A DNA stretch of 23,505 bases. It comes from Elysia marginata (lineage: Eukaryota; Mollusca; Gastropoda; Plakobranchidae). Below the pieces are notes generated by a model, which was given only the letters and a program-made list of their open reading frames with translations, did no database searches and was not told where the DNA came from. A program made the translations under genes and the position numbers. Of this stretch, positions 12,101-18,953 are shown one piece after another. The stretch's first letter is position 1. The number at the start of each line of letters is the position of its first letter. The DNA is taken from contig BMAT01006964.1 in assembly GCA_019649035.1 (NCBI GenBank), positions 329,915-353,419 on the forward strand, given 5' to 3'.

Positions 12101-15100
12101 GGTCATATTTTTTTGTTTTTTGACTTAGAGATTTTTAACCTAGCCTATCAAACTAGCATCCCTTCAAACCTAGAAAACAATATTAAATTTTTATTTTATA
12201 GCATGGTTGCTATGGTAATGCCGCCATATTGGATTTTGCATCCCCAAAATCTATCTTGTCCTACATTTTTTAACAAAATGACTCCAAACTTCAAAAATAT
12301 GTACAACAACTCTATCTCTAAAACATGATAGAGCCATTTTTTTATAACTGCTAACCCCTTTTTTATATGAATTTTTCAAATGTACATGTCTCAAAAAGGG
12401 GCAATAACTTCACAATAACTTCATTTTTCAAAAACAAAGTCAAACATTGAAAAAAGCCTCCATTATTTCATAGCTTACATTGAGCACAAACAATATGCAA
12501 AGTTTCAAAGCAATCGGTAAACCTAGGAGGAGATAGATTTTTAGTGCCAAAAAAGCTTATTTTGCGAAAATTGCATTTGAAAGTAAAAAATTGAAAAGTC
12601 AAATATTTCTAAAAATACTTGTAAACCATGCTGCAAATGGATCTGATTTGTATCTGGACTGTTTTTTCTTATATTCCTTCACATATAGAGCCATTTTTCT
12701 AGCCTTAGCATCTATATTTTCCATTTTTTAGGCTATATTTTGTTGTAGTAAGCCTATTTTCATTAGCCTATATCTCAATCTTACCTGTCACAGGCCTACC
12801 ACTATGACACTTCTCAACCCCATAATCTTGGGCTATATGCAATTTTATAAAGTGACGAGATGTCATACAATTCATTGGACATGATTTCTTTAATTTTGGT
12901 CAAACAATATAACAACAAAAGTAGAAAAAGGCCTCATCAATATTATCATCTAAAAATAGCACACAGGGACTGTCTGCATCATGAGTGAGTAGGCCGAGCC
13001 AGTTAGGTCAACGCGCGTGACTGAAGGGTGAACTGGGTCAACTTGTGTGGCGGACGCTACCGATACTCAAAAAATCGGGCCTAAACTACTTGAAACGCTT
13101 GTAAGCAACCATTGATTTAGGTCTAGTTTCCTAAATTTGATAAATTGTTGGTCATATTTTGCTCACCCGTAAACCTAAAACATCAATTTAGAGCAGAAAA
13201 AATGCTCAACACTACTAGCTTTTGGTTTTTTCGTGCACAGAATTGGTTCGGCTTACTGGAAAAATACAAATGGGCGAATCAATTATTTTGACTTTATTTC
13301 AGGACCCGCTCCCCTCCTTAAAAAAATTACGTTGTTTCAAATCTTTTGTAAATTCTTGGGTTCCCAAATTATAAGTGTAATCGATTCCAAGGTCACTGTA
13401 GCTCTTTTTTACAAGCTCACACAGTCATTCTCTTTCAACTCCAAAAAACAAAGAATTTGGGAAAAGTAAGCGTCTCACTTTATCTGATGACTGTAACACT
13501 CTGTCAATGTTGGCAAAAGAATCTAAGATAAATCCCTCTCCATTCTGCTTTACTAGGAAGAATCCTGAGAAACATTCTTGACCTTCCTGGAATGTGTCAT
13601 AGGCTGACAGCAGGCATCTAAGCTAGAAGAAACATTAATATATCATGAACACTTTTGAAAATTAAACAAATACTCAATCCGGTATTAAGTTTATTGAGTT
13701 TTGTCTTTTTTTTTTTCAAGTACACCAAAATCAATGAATGGTAGAGAAACTGAGTTCTGAACCTCTTTATCAGCTTGTGAAAAGAAATAAATTATATTTT
13801 CTCCAAATTAACACAGGACAAAAATTCAATGTACCTCCACCCCCTCTTTCCCCCTCAAATACTGATTTTTTTTAATCAAGATAGCTGAAGGATAAAATTT
13901 TATGTGAACAATAATTAAAATTGCAACAAAAACGTTTTATGCAATGATTGAGAACAACATAAGTTCATAATCTCAAAACTTTCAAAAATGTTTTTGCTAG
14001 CATTACAAAGACTATTAAAAAACCACAAGAGTTAAACACCAAAGTAAATTGAAAAAAAGTCTAAAAAATATTTTTTTTTTAAAACAAGCTTTGACTTGAG
14101 TTTCATACTATAAAGAGAATATGTAAGAGTATTAAAATCTTGTTAAACATTAGACATGAATAATTTCTTGCAACAAAAACTTCCACAAACCTCAGATCCG
14201 GACAATTTTTGGTGTAAGGGAATAGGTGTTTCTGTGAATGATGCAGGTTTATCAGGAAACTTCAAGGCAGGAAATGCAAACCAGTAATAAAAGTGGTACT
14301 TTTTCAAATCCTGAAACACAATTTAAACATAAACAATATTTTTGGTTTTATCATGAAATTGTACAAAACTCTGAATAAAAGGGAAAGAAATAAGCAAAAA
14401 ATTTCAATAAGCTTATACTTTTTTTCTTAGTACGGCAAAAGTTCTTAAACCTTTGAAAACCTTTGAATCAAACTTGCATATATATTCTAAAAGTTTCAAA
14501 GCTCTTGAATACCCTTGGTAAAATCCTAAATGTCCGTTTGGTAGCGATCTTTTTTGTCAGATCAAATTCTAATCCTATAAAGTGTATAATTATTTCAATG
14601 CAGGCAAGAAAAGACTTAGGTGTTGCCCTTGACAACAACTCTCTCTTAATTTGTGGCTATATATTATATTTTAAAATGCCGTTTTATTTGAACTGACTTG
14701 CTACAGACAATCTAGAGGTTTTAATAAATTCAGAACAATTTCAATTGTCATGCATATTTCTTACAATATCATAAATTTTTCAATATGAAAAATGTGCTCG
14801 CAATGTTGTTTGAAACAATGGATTGGCTACTTTTTCCTATGACAACAAAAAAAAATTAAGAACTGATGAAAATTTTTATAATATTTAGCCTTAGAGATAG
14901 ATAAAGGTCTAGGTTTAGAAACAACTTGTGTATCAGAATCACTCAATTCTGTTTCTAGAAAAGATAATGGATCACTTTCTTTTGGAATGAGATGTGTATG
15001 GTTAATATTGCATCCTCAGTGGATGCAATTGCATTGAAAATCAACAAGAAATTGATAGTGGAAGGTCAACAGAACGGCTCCTACCTCTTGCAATAGTTTG

Positions 15101-18100
15101 AAAAGTTACATGGACAATTTTAGGAAACTATGCACGAAACATAAAAATTGATTTAATAAAGCTAAGAGGTTGACACCCTTACATCATAGACTTTTACTAC
15201 ATTCTTTTTTTTTACAAAAATTAGGTTAATAAAAGGACAAACGAAAACAAAAAATAAACTGACAGCAGTGAAAATGAAAAGAAAGAAGTGAGTGAAAGTG
15301 AAAATAATAAACCATTCAATATAATACAAACCGCAAATGTCAAAAGCACAAATGGGCACAGTTTTTCTGGTCTTTGCAGCACTGTTCCTGTTTTTATGTC
15401 TTCCCACAACTGTTATAAAACAAAGAGTAAAACGGCACTTAAAATCAAAGGATTTATTTAACAGTTCTTTTTTTACAGATAAAATTGTCAAAAAAGAGAC
15501 AAGTTTTTGCTAATACTGCAAACTAAAAAAAAGGGTATCGATTATGAATCTAATCAGAATACAAGAGATTTGGTTCATTGAAAATGACACAATACAGTAC
15601 AGGTGGTCTTGATGGGCAGCATGCTTGCAAACCTGTAAAATGCAGTTCTTTTGGTTCCTGGTTTTTATGTAGCAGCTTTTTCAAGTTTCCATTCTCTTCA
15701 TTTCAGCTAATATTAGTTACCTAAATAAAAAATTTTTAAATAGGAAATGAGAAGTAGAGGCTGATTTGTTCCTCTTAGGAGAAGAGTGGTCACTTTGTAG
15801 AGTTTTTTTTAATAAAGAGATTGTAAAGACTACAGTGACTGTGAGTTATAAAAGCTGCTCACAGCCCTGTTGGTAATGTGGTTGCCATGGAGGACATCAA
15901 AACATAGAAAAAATGTAAGGGAGTAATAGAAAAGTGGTCGCCACTACAGGAGGTCACCTTAGACAAGCGGTTAGCTGGGTGGTTTGGCTGTACTTACATG
16001 TTTGTCTGCTTTCCAACTTTGCATGAATGCTATATCTTTTGTTATTGCGCTATTAACATTGTTACAGTTACTCACATAGCTTCAATCATCAGCCAAAACA
16101 TTTATGTATTATTTACTATTTTGCTGTTTCCTCAACAATTTAATAATTTAAAAAAATTGTTTTTATTCTTTTATCTTCCATCAAATTGGTTTTACAGACA
16201 TATGTACATCTGATAGGTTTGTAATTCAAAGTTAACTTATACTCCAAATGCAGTGCCTTATACCTTTTTCTCTAAAAAAAAACACAATGAAAGACAGAAA
16301 GAATAAATAAATAAATGGAGACAGAGAGGATGGGAGGAGTTGGGGAAATGGCAAGAATTTAGAAGAAAAAGAGAAAGAGAGATAGAGACTGAGACATAGA
16401 CAGAGAGAGGCGATGTGGGGAGAAAATTCAAACAGTGACAAACTAGCCAATAAATTAAATTTAAAATTTGGATAAACAGACGAGAGAAAAAACGTCAAAC
16501 TAACTTTATTTCCTTCAGCTGCCAGGAGTGCTTTCTTATCCATTTCTTTGAACTTGTCTATAGTATTTGTGATATAAAGTACTCCATTTGCAGCAAAACT
16601 GCGTCTGGTTGGCATCCACTCACTGGCAAAAAACAGGAGTCACAGTTTGAGTTATTTCCAGAGTTTGAAAAAAGAGTTGTAATTAACTTTACAACAACAG
16701 CAAGGAAAATGGGGTTATGGTTCATGATATGATGAAGTAAAACAAACTGAACAGACTTTTTTTTAACTGAAGAAGACTTCTTTTGAATTTAATAAAATAA
16801 AAAATATCTTTTCCATCAGAAGTTGAATAACAAAGAATTTTCTGACAATTTGATTTGTCTTTTCGAAGCTAATAAAATGAAACAAGGTTTTATCCTGTGA
16901 TCTGCCTCTGTTTGATTAAAATGGAGCATTTCATTCAGATAGAACTGGCCAAGGCTTACAATATAAAATAGCAAGAAAACCCCTTCCTGTTGACTCTTTA
17001 GAGTTGTACAGATTAACATGTAGGCTACAAACTTATCTTGCTGGAGGTCTTTATCCCAAGTGAAGGGCATTGATTTATTTGCCATATTAACCTTGAAGAT
17101 GGCAAACCAATAACCCTTGACCTTAACTGAAGTCTCATCAATTCTTAAATTTTGCTTTTTAATGTTTTGATGGGTATTGCAAGATGCATAAAACAAGACT
17201 TTGATGTGAGAACTTAAGAATCCAGTTTCAGAAATCATTGCAGAGTTTCAGAGCTTTAAATATCAAATAATGTCTTTCTCACCAAGATATTTCTAAGAAA
17301 AAAAATACCTTGCAAATGCTGAATGATCAACCGTGATAAATGGTGCAATACCAGCTGCATTACCTGTCAGAAAGAAAAAAATGGTTGCTTTGTAAAAAAA
17401 ATATACTACACCAAAAGTTGAAAGTTTCTTATGATTATGAACATAACATTACATTTGGCATGTGATTATTGAGCTTAGGCTTCAGCACTGTTTGATAATT
17501 AGGTCTTGTACACGGCTGTATGGTGCAAAGCCTTATTGTGTATTAATTTTTCTGTACCCAATAGGCTTCCCTACACAATTTTAGCGTAAATAATGGTCAT
17601 AAATGATAATCTATAGATAACTCATAAAATGGTGTCTGTATTGATTGGTTCTCTCTAAAGGTAGACAAAATGTACGTAAAAAAGAAAGGCAACAATTCAG
17701 CTATAACACTCTGTAATTTATATTTGTGTCCATTTTTTCCTTTTAAAGGTGAAAGGGTAGCAATGTGATATATATCTTTTAGAAAGATATAAGACTAAAT
17801 TTTAATATATTTACAATATGTTAAGGATCGGCTCAAACAAAGGCATTCTATGTATCCGTGATGCACAGTGGTGAAGTCCCTTTAACCTTAACTCTGATAA
17901 CTTGAATTTATGGATAACTTGAATCTGTTTTAGGATCCCAACTAGTATTTTTTTCTTTGTCAACTATCTTTTAACTCAAAATTTCTGATATTTCAAAATG
18001 AATTAATTAGCTGTTCCCAAGCACTTTGACTTTAAAAGCGGACTGCACTGTATATTGGATGGCCATATATATAGAGAGTTGTGTAAGAGAGATCATTGTG

Positions 18101-18918
18101 TTTTAACCATTTTATAAGGTAGGCATATGCATGACTATCACTGTGCAAAAACTAGGTGACATTATATTTTCAGCTAAAGACACAAACAGCAATTTAAAAA
18201 AATATATTACTTAATAGGCTTCATTTCCAAAGTAACTTCCACCTGTACACTCTTAAACTTGCAAGATGCAAATAATACATGAAGGAAAAGCTAAGGTTAA
18301 AAAGGCTTAAAAGCAGACTTGTAAATTTACCCATAACTGTCAAAATGATTAAAATTGATAAGAAAACTATTCACTTAACATGACAAAAAAATGAAGGCAA
18401 ATACAAATTTATACACTTGATATTTTACATAAAACTTATTTGAAATTTGTCATTTAATGAGTTTCTCAAACTCAAAGGTCTATTTTTTTAATTTTGAAAG
18501 AGCAATAAATTTAAAAGGCTAGATTTTAGAGTCTAGAAGGAATTAATTTCAATCAAGCTCAAAATTTTTTAAGTGAATGGAGAAAAAATAACAGCAAAGA
18601 TATATAGTACACAAATTAATAATTTCATTTGTGGAAGTAAAAAGTACAAAACTTTTTAAGCAGATCTTCAGTCCGTATTCATGTTTTCTGATCAAATTTC
18701 CCATACCCAAGGTCTATAGATCTCTAATTAACAATTTATGTCCATGTAAAGATAAAATGTTTTCATGAGTGCATTAAGACTTTACCATTTGTGTAAAAGC
18801 CATTGATGTGACGAGCACTGTCATCTAAGCCATACTCATCAAGCTTCTTTTCACAAAGTTTATGCCAGAAACCTGGATCCACCAAACTTGCAAATGGGGC
18901 ATACTGAACAACTGCCAT
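76..18918 (-). CDS. Atg7: Atg7, ubiquitin-like modifier-activating enzyme (E1) of autophagy; 16 coding exons, 3' end missing
   Basis: ATG7 adenylates the C-terminal glycine of ATG12 and of ATG8/LC3/GABARAP proteins, holds them as a thioester, and passes them to the E2 enzymes ATG10 and ATG3. It acts in the cytosol as a homodimer. Joining the 16 exons listed below gives 605 uninterrupted codons with every splice phase agreeing. Visible landmarks are an APF N-terminus (residues 7-9), the [10 protein letters not shown] block (129-138), YPGWPVRN (about 231-238), GWEKNE and MGPRMVNL (290s-300s), the nucleotide-binding loop GSGTLG (354-359), [14 protein letters not shown] with Asp378 and Arg389, DTRESRW (466-472), the zinc CxxC pair Cys527/Cys530, and the catalytic Cys549 in [10 protein letters not shown]. 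Human ATG7 is about 703 residues, so some 75-80 residues are off the left edge, including the second zinc Cys pair and C-terminal tail. No frameshift or stop breaks the gene. Confidence 0.97.
161..3243 (-). other. Atg7 intron 15, 3.1 kb, no gene
   Basis: AT-rich intron between the catalytic-Cys exon and the last visible exon. It contains a candidate TIR-bounded element (339-1634). Strongly pyrimidine-rich plus-strand sequence occupies about 2500-2630 and 2985-3215, which is purine-rich on the transcribed minus strand. No coding potential beyond short chance frames was seen. Confidence 0.7.
339..1634. mobile_element. Possible TIR-bounded non-autonomous DNA element
   Basis: The 16-nt sequence at 339-354 (CACAGGTGCCACTTTC) is an inverted copy, with one mismatch, of 1619-1634. 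Both ends are flanked by TA (337-338 and 1635-1636), as for Tc1/mariner-type insertions. No transposase frame lies between them, and the ends do not match a family I recognise. A chance match of this length over this distance is not negligible. Confidence 0.3.
3244..3359 (-). CDS. Atg7: Atg7 coding exon 15 (catalytic cysteine)
   Basis: A 116-nt exon encoding residues 539-576 plus two bases of Gly577. [17 protein letters not shown] contains the thioester-forming Cys549, 22 residues after the first zinc Cys, the same spacing as in yeast and human enzymes. [14 protein letters not shown], the start of the dimer-forming helix region, follows. The acceptor is TTCCTACGCAG and the donor GTAGGT. Confidence 0.97.
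4245..4409 (-). CDS. Atg7: Atg7 coding exon 14 (zinc CxxC)
   Basis: A 165-nt exon of 55 complete codons, residues 484-538. It begins [18 protein letters not shown] and ends [13 protein letters not shown]. Cys527 and Cys530 form the first half of the zinc site found in ATG7; the partner pair would be in the missing C-terminal part. The loop between RHG and IPG is about 13 residues shorter than in human ATG7. The acceptor follows a CTCCTCCTC-type pyrimidine tract ending TTTAG; the donor is GTATGG. Confidence 0.97.
4869..5005 (-). CDS. Atg7: Atg7 coding exon 13
   Basis: A 137-nt exon encoding residues 438-483. It contains [17 protein letters not shown] and [13 protein letters not shown], ending in a run of Lys encoded by A-rich codons. 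DTRESRW (466-472) is the conserved adenylation-domain motif. The acceptor is CATTTTCAG and the donor GTAAAG. Confidence 0.97.
5222..5425 (-). other. Acidic stop-free reading frame inside Atg7 intron 12; candidate cassette exon
   Basis: A 68-codon open frame lies between a TGA at 5428-5426 and a TAA at 5221-5219. It starts with an Asp/Asn run ([12 protein letters not shown]) and continues with hydrophilic, protein-like sequence including [14 protein letters not shown] and [23 protein letters not shown] tandem acceptor (exon start 5406 or 5403) and a GT at 5259-5258 would give an exon of 147 or 144 nt in the correct phase between exons 12 and 13. A stronger-looking GTGAGT two bases later would shift the frame. 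Against it, the pyrimidine tract is poor, the Asp run derives from an ATC microsatellite, and ATG7 homologues need nothing here. Confidence 0.4.
5371..5398. repeat. (ATC)n microsatellite
   Basis: An imperfect run of ATC/ATT trinucleotides on the plus strand. On the minus strand it encodes the Asp/Asn run of the acidic frame. Confidence 0.9.
5553..5604 (-). CDS. Atg7: Atg7 coding exon 12
   Basis: A short 52-nt exon encoding residues 421-437 ([17 protein letters not shown]) plus the first base of Asp438. SIPMPGH is a signature ATG7 motif. The acceptor is TATTTCCAG and the donor GTAGGT. The downstream intron contains the acidic open frame described separately at 5222-5425. Confidence 0.95.
5605..7197 (-). 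other. Atg7 introns 10 and 11 around exon 11, no gene
   Basis: The stretches 5605-6338 and 6498-7197 flank exon 11 and contain AT-rich sequence with homopolymer A and T runs. I see no coding, RNA or mobile element signature in them. Confidence 0.6.
6339..6497 (-). CDS. Atg7: Atg7 coding exon 11
   Basis: A 159-nt exon, phase 0 at both ends, residues 368-420. It begins [20 protein letters not shown] and ends KTIFPGM. Asp378 of VDN and Arg389 of NPVRQ are the conserved nucleotide and substrate contacts of the adenylation domain. The acceptor is TTGCTATAG and the donor GTGAGT. Confidence 0.97.
7198..7342 (-). CDS. Atg7: Atg7 coding exon 10 (nucleotide-binding loop)
   Basis: A 145-nt exon encoding residues 320-367. 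It contains [19 protein letters not shown] and then [18 protein letters not shown], with the GxGxxG loop that binds ATP in E1-type Rossmann folds (GSGTLG, residues 354-359). The acceptor is TATCTCTCCTCAG and the donor GTAGGA. Confidence 0.97.
7776..7829. repeat. GTG/GTA-rich simple sequence
   Basis: A degenerate GTG, GTA and GTT trinucleotide stretch in Atg7 intron 9. It creates open frames on both strands (poly-Val forward, poly-Thr reverse), which I treat as by-products of simple sequence. Confidence 0.75.
8179..8269 (-). CDS. Atg7: Atg7 coding exon 9
   Basis: A 91-nt exon encoding residues 290-318 with partial codons at both ends. It contains [17 protein letters not shown] and MDPTR, diagnostic for ATG7 at the junction between the N-terminal domain and the E1-like adenylation domain. 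The acceptor is TTTATGTAG; the donor GTTGGC is weaker than its neighbours but phase and homology fix it. Confidence 0.95.
8359..8392. repeat. Poly-C followed by poly-A tract
   Basis: Nine C residues run directly into A-rich sequence interrupted by single C bases. It lies in Atg7 intron 8, a 1.2-kb intron (8270-9484) with no gene in it. Confidence 0.85.
8703..8714. repeat. Poly-C homopolymer (12 C)
   Basis: Twelve consecutive C residues inside a pyrimidine-rich stretch of intron 8. Its length is likely to vary between individuals or reads. Confidence 0.85.
9485..9612 (-). CDS. Atg7: Atg7 coding exon 8
   Basis: A 128-nt exon encoding residues 247-288 with split codons at both ends. It reads [20 protein letters not shown] and continues to HQEESALA. 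It matches the ATG7 VVCFRDRT segment and the strand after it. The acceptor is TTTTTCCACGGTTTAG and the donor GTCAGT. Confidence 0.94.
9613..10764 (-). other. Atg7 intron 7, no gene
   Basis: A 1.15-kb AT-rich intron. It holds a small group of GATCTA/TCTAGA-type motifs near 10055-10095, like those near 21.8 kb, and otherwise nothing I recognise. Confidence 0.6.
10765..10853 (-). CDS. Atg7: Atg7 coding exon 7
   Basis: An 89-nt exon encoding residues 217-245 plus two bases of Tyr246. It carries VGVCDPSS and YPGWPVRN, both hallmark ATG7 motifs, and ends LSYR before a perfect GTAAGT donor at 10764. The acceptor is GTTCCACAG. The exon lies 2.6 kb from exon 6 across the longest fully contained intron after the 3.1-kb one near the left edge. 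Confidence 0.95.
11221..11300. repeat. Near-perfect inverted repeat, 27-bp arms, 26-nt loop
   Basis: The left arm 11221-11247 is the reverse complement of the right arm 11274-11300 at 26 of 27 positions. The single mismatch (T11233 against G11288) becomes a U-G wobble in plus-strand RNA and an A-C mismatch in minus-strand RNA. The arms include TGGCTCTGACCT and are less AT-rich than their surroundings. It lies in Atg7 intron 6. It could be a small foldback element or a microRNA-like hairpin; the arm length suits either. Confidence 0.85.
12170..12800. repeat. Probable old interspersed repeat (unclassified)
   Basis: This part of intron 6 differs in texture from its surroundings. It has an RFX X-box-like near-palindrome (GTTGCTATGGTAAT, 12206-12219) next to a CCGCCATATTGG YY1-like site (12221-12232). 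A 14-nt direct repeat, ATAGAGCCATTTTT, occurs at 12328 and 12685, and a CAATAACTTCA tandem near 12403-12422. The wording resembles repeats common in marine invertebrate genomes, but this is recollection and I found no clear ends or coding remnant. Confidence 0.35.
12990..13090. other. GC- and CpG-richer patch in Atg7 intron 6
   Basis: A short stretch with several CpG dinucleotides (ACGCGCGTGACTG, GGCGGACGCTACCG) and a repeated GGTCAAC, in an otherwise CpG-poor intron. It could be the end of an inserted element or a regulatory patch; no gene is visible. Confidence 0.4.
13479..13622 (-). CDS. Atg7: Atg7 coding exon 6
   Basis: A 144-nt exon encoding residues 169-216. It contains [19 protein letters not shown] and ends VLQSSDK before a GTGAGA donor. 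The region is variable in the family, but FFLVK and the following GVCDP line up. The acceptor is TTCTTCTAG. A second AG four bases further in (13619-13618) would shift the frame and is not used in this model. Confidence 0.9.
14191..14310 (-). CDS. Atg7: Atg7 coding exon 5
   Basis: A 120-nt exon, phase 0 at both ends, residues 129-168. It starts with [16 protein letters not shown], one of the most conserved blocks of the ATG7 N-terminal domain, and ends LSGSE. The acceptor is GTGTTTCAG and the donor GTTTGT. Confidence 0.97.
15332..15409 (-). CDS. Atg7: Atg7 coding exon 4
   Basis: A 78-nt exon of 26 complete codons, residues 103-128, beginning [12 protein letters not shown] and ending VLLTFA. 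It matches the family segment leading into the [13 protein letters not shown] core. The acceptor is TTATAACAG and the donor GTTTGT. Confidence 0.95.
16287..16410. repeat. Polypurine low-complexity tract
   Basis: GA-rich plus-strand sequence with an AAAT tetranucleotide run and AGAGAG/GACAGAG units, about 100 nt downstream of the exon 3 donor on the Atg7 strand, where it is a polypyrimidine stretch. Confidence 0.8.
16505..16622 (-). CDS. Atg7: Atg7 coding exon 3
   Basis: A 118-nt exon encoding residues 64-102 ([20 protein letters not shown], then a lysine-rich helix ending AAEGNK). The motif G-x-LY-x-TNT followed by FKxxDKK is the ATG7 N-terminal domain. The acceptor is TTTTTTGCCAG and the donor GTTAGT. 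The first Met in an open frame here is internal, not a start. Confidence 0.95.
16816..17238 (-). pseudogene. Degenerate IS6/IS26-like DDE transposase fragment
   Basis: A 140-codon frame in Atg7 intron 2. Residues 33-44 read [12 protein letters not shown], matching the first-Asp block of IS6-family transposases (DET-x-[IV]KV-x-G-x-W). About 77 residues later, T110-EADHR-IKP resembles the EADH/EQDH block that holds the catalytic Glu in that family, followed by a KR-rich stretch. The two blocks are in the right order, but the second Asp region is missing and the Asp-to-Glu spacing is shorter than usual, so the gene appears internally deleted. Full-length IS6 transposases are about 230 residues. 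No terminal inverted repeats were found. The call rests on motif recognition alone; chance similarity remains possible. Confidence 0.5.
17309..17363 (-). CDS. Atg7: Atg7 coding exon 2
   Basis: A 55-nt exon encoding residues 45-63, reading [17 protein letters not shown]. Its first two bases complete Gly45 (GGT) and its last two (AG) combine with T of the next exon for Ser63. The acceptor is CTGACAG at 17365-17364 and the donor is GTATTT at 17308. It corresponds to the N-terminal-domain segment following the conserved YNG motif. Confidence 0.92.
17364..18785 (-). other. Atg7 intron 1 (first intron after the start codon)
   Basis: A 1.4-kb AT-rich intron containing the Tigger-type MITE. The rest shows no gene or further recognisable element. 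Confidence 0.65.
17866..18050. mobile_element. Pogo/Tigger-type MITE, 185 bp
   Basis: The ends begin CAGTG at 17866 and finish CACTG at 18050; aligned, both continue with AGTCC and a CTTTAA-like segment, forming imperfect terminal inverted repeats. A TA follows the right end; the left flank is CA, a decayed TA. Inside, GATAACTTGAAT occurs twice (17897 and 17914 region), and GATATTTCAAAAT looks like a third, decayed copy. Such GATAACTCGAA repeats are typical of Tigger/pogo termini. It has no coding capacity and sits in Atg7 intron 1. Confidence 0.65.
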
Positions 18919-18953
18919 TTTTTTAATTTGATGAGATTTTGACAGTTTTTTGT
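18786..18953 (-). CDS. Atg7: Atg7 coding exon 1 with short 5' leader (start codon 18918-18916)
   Basis: The ATG at 18918 opens [19 protein letters not shown], matching the family N-terminus where an APF motif and a FWH motif lie close to the start. The context is good (A at -3, G at +4). The exon ends in phase 1 at 18786 before GTAAAG, after the GFYTN residues. A strong acceptor, a T-rich tract ending TTTTACAG, sits just upstream, so the exon probably begins at 18953 and an untranslated exon lies further upstream. No in-frame stop separates that acceptor from the ATG, so a longer N-terminus cannot be excluded, but homology favours this Met. This exon opens the N-terminal domain that recruits the E2 enzymes ATG3 and ATG10. 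Confidence 0.93.

Larger units (their letters stand above)
14311..16504 (-). other. Atg7 introns 3 and 4 around exon 4, no gene
   Basis: The stretches 14311-15331 and 15410-16504 flank exon 4 and are AT-rich without recognisable genes or elements apart from the purine tract near 16.3 kb. A GTTGCCATGG palindromic half X-box lies at 15881-15890. Confidence 0.6.

Noticed and set aside
13618..13624. Tandem AG acceptors at Atg7 exon 6
   Set aside because: The inner AG would shift the frame by five bases; only the outer one fits the phase of exon 5, so an alternative protein form is not proposed.
16232..16615. A 127-codon minus-strand frame starting at MPTRRS
   Set aside because: Its first part is Atg7 exon 3; the rest is read-through into the intron after the GTTAGT donor.
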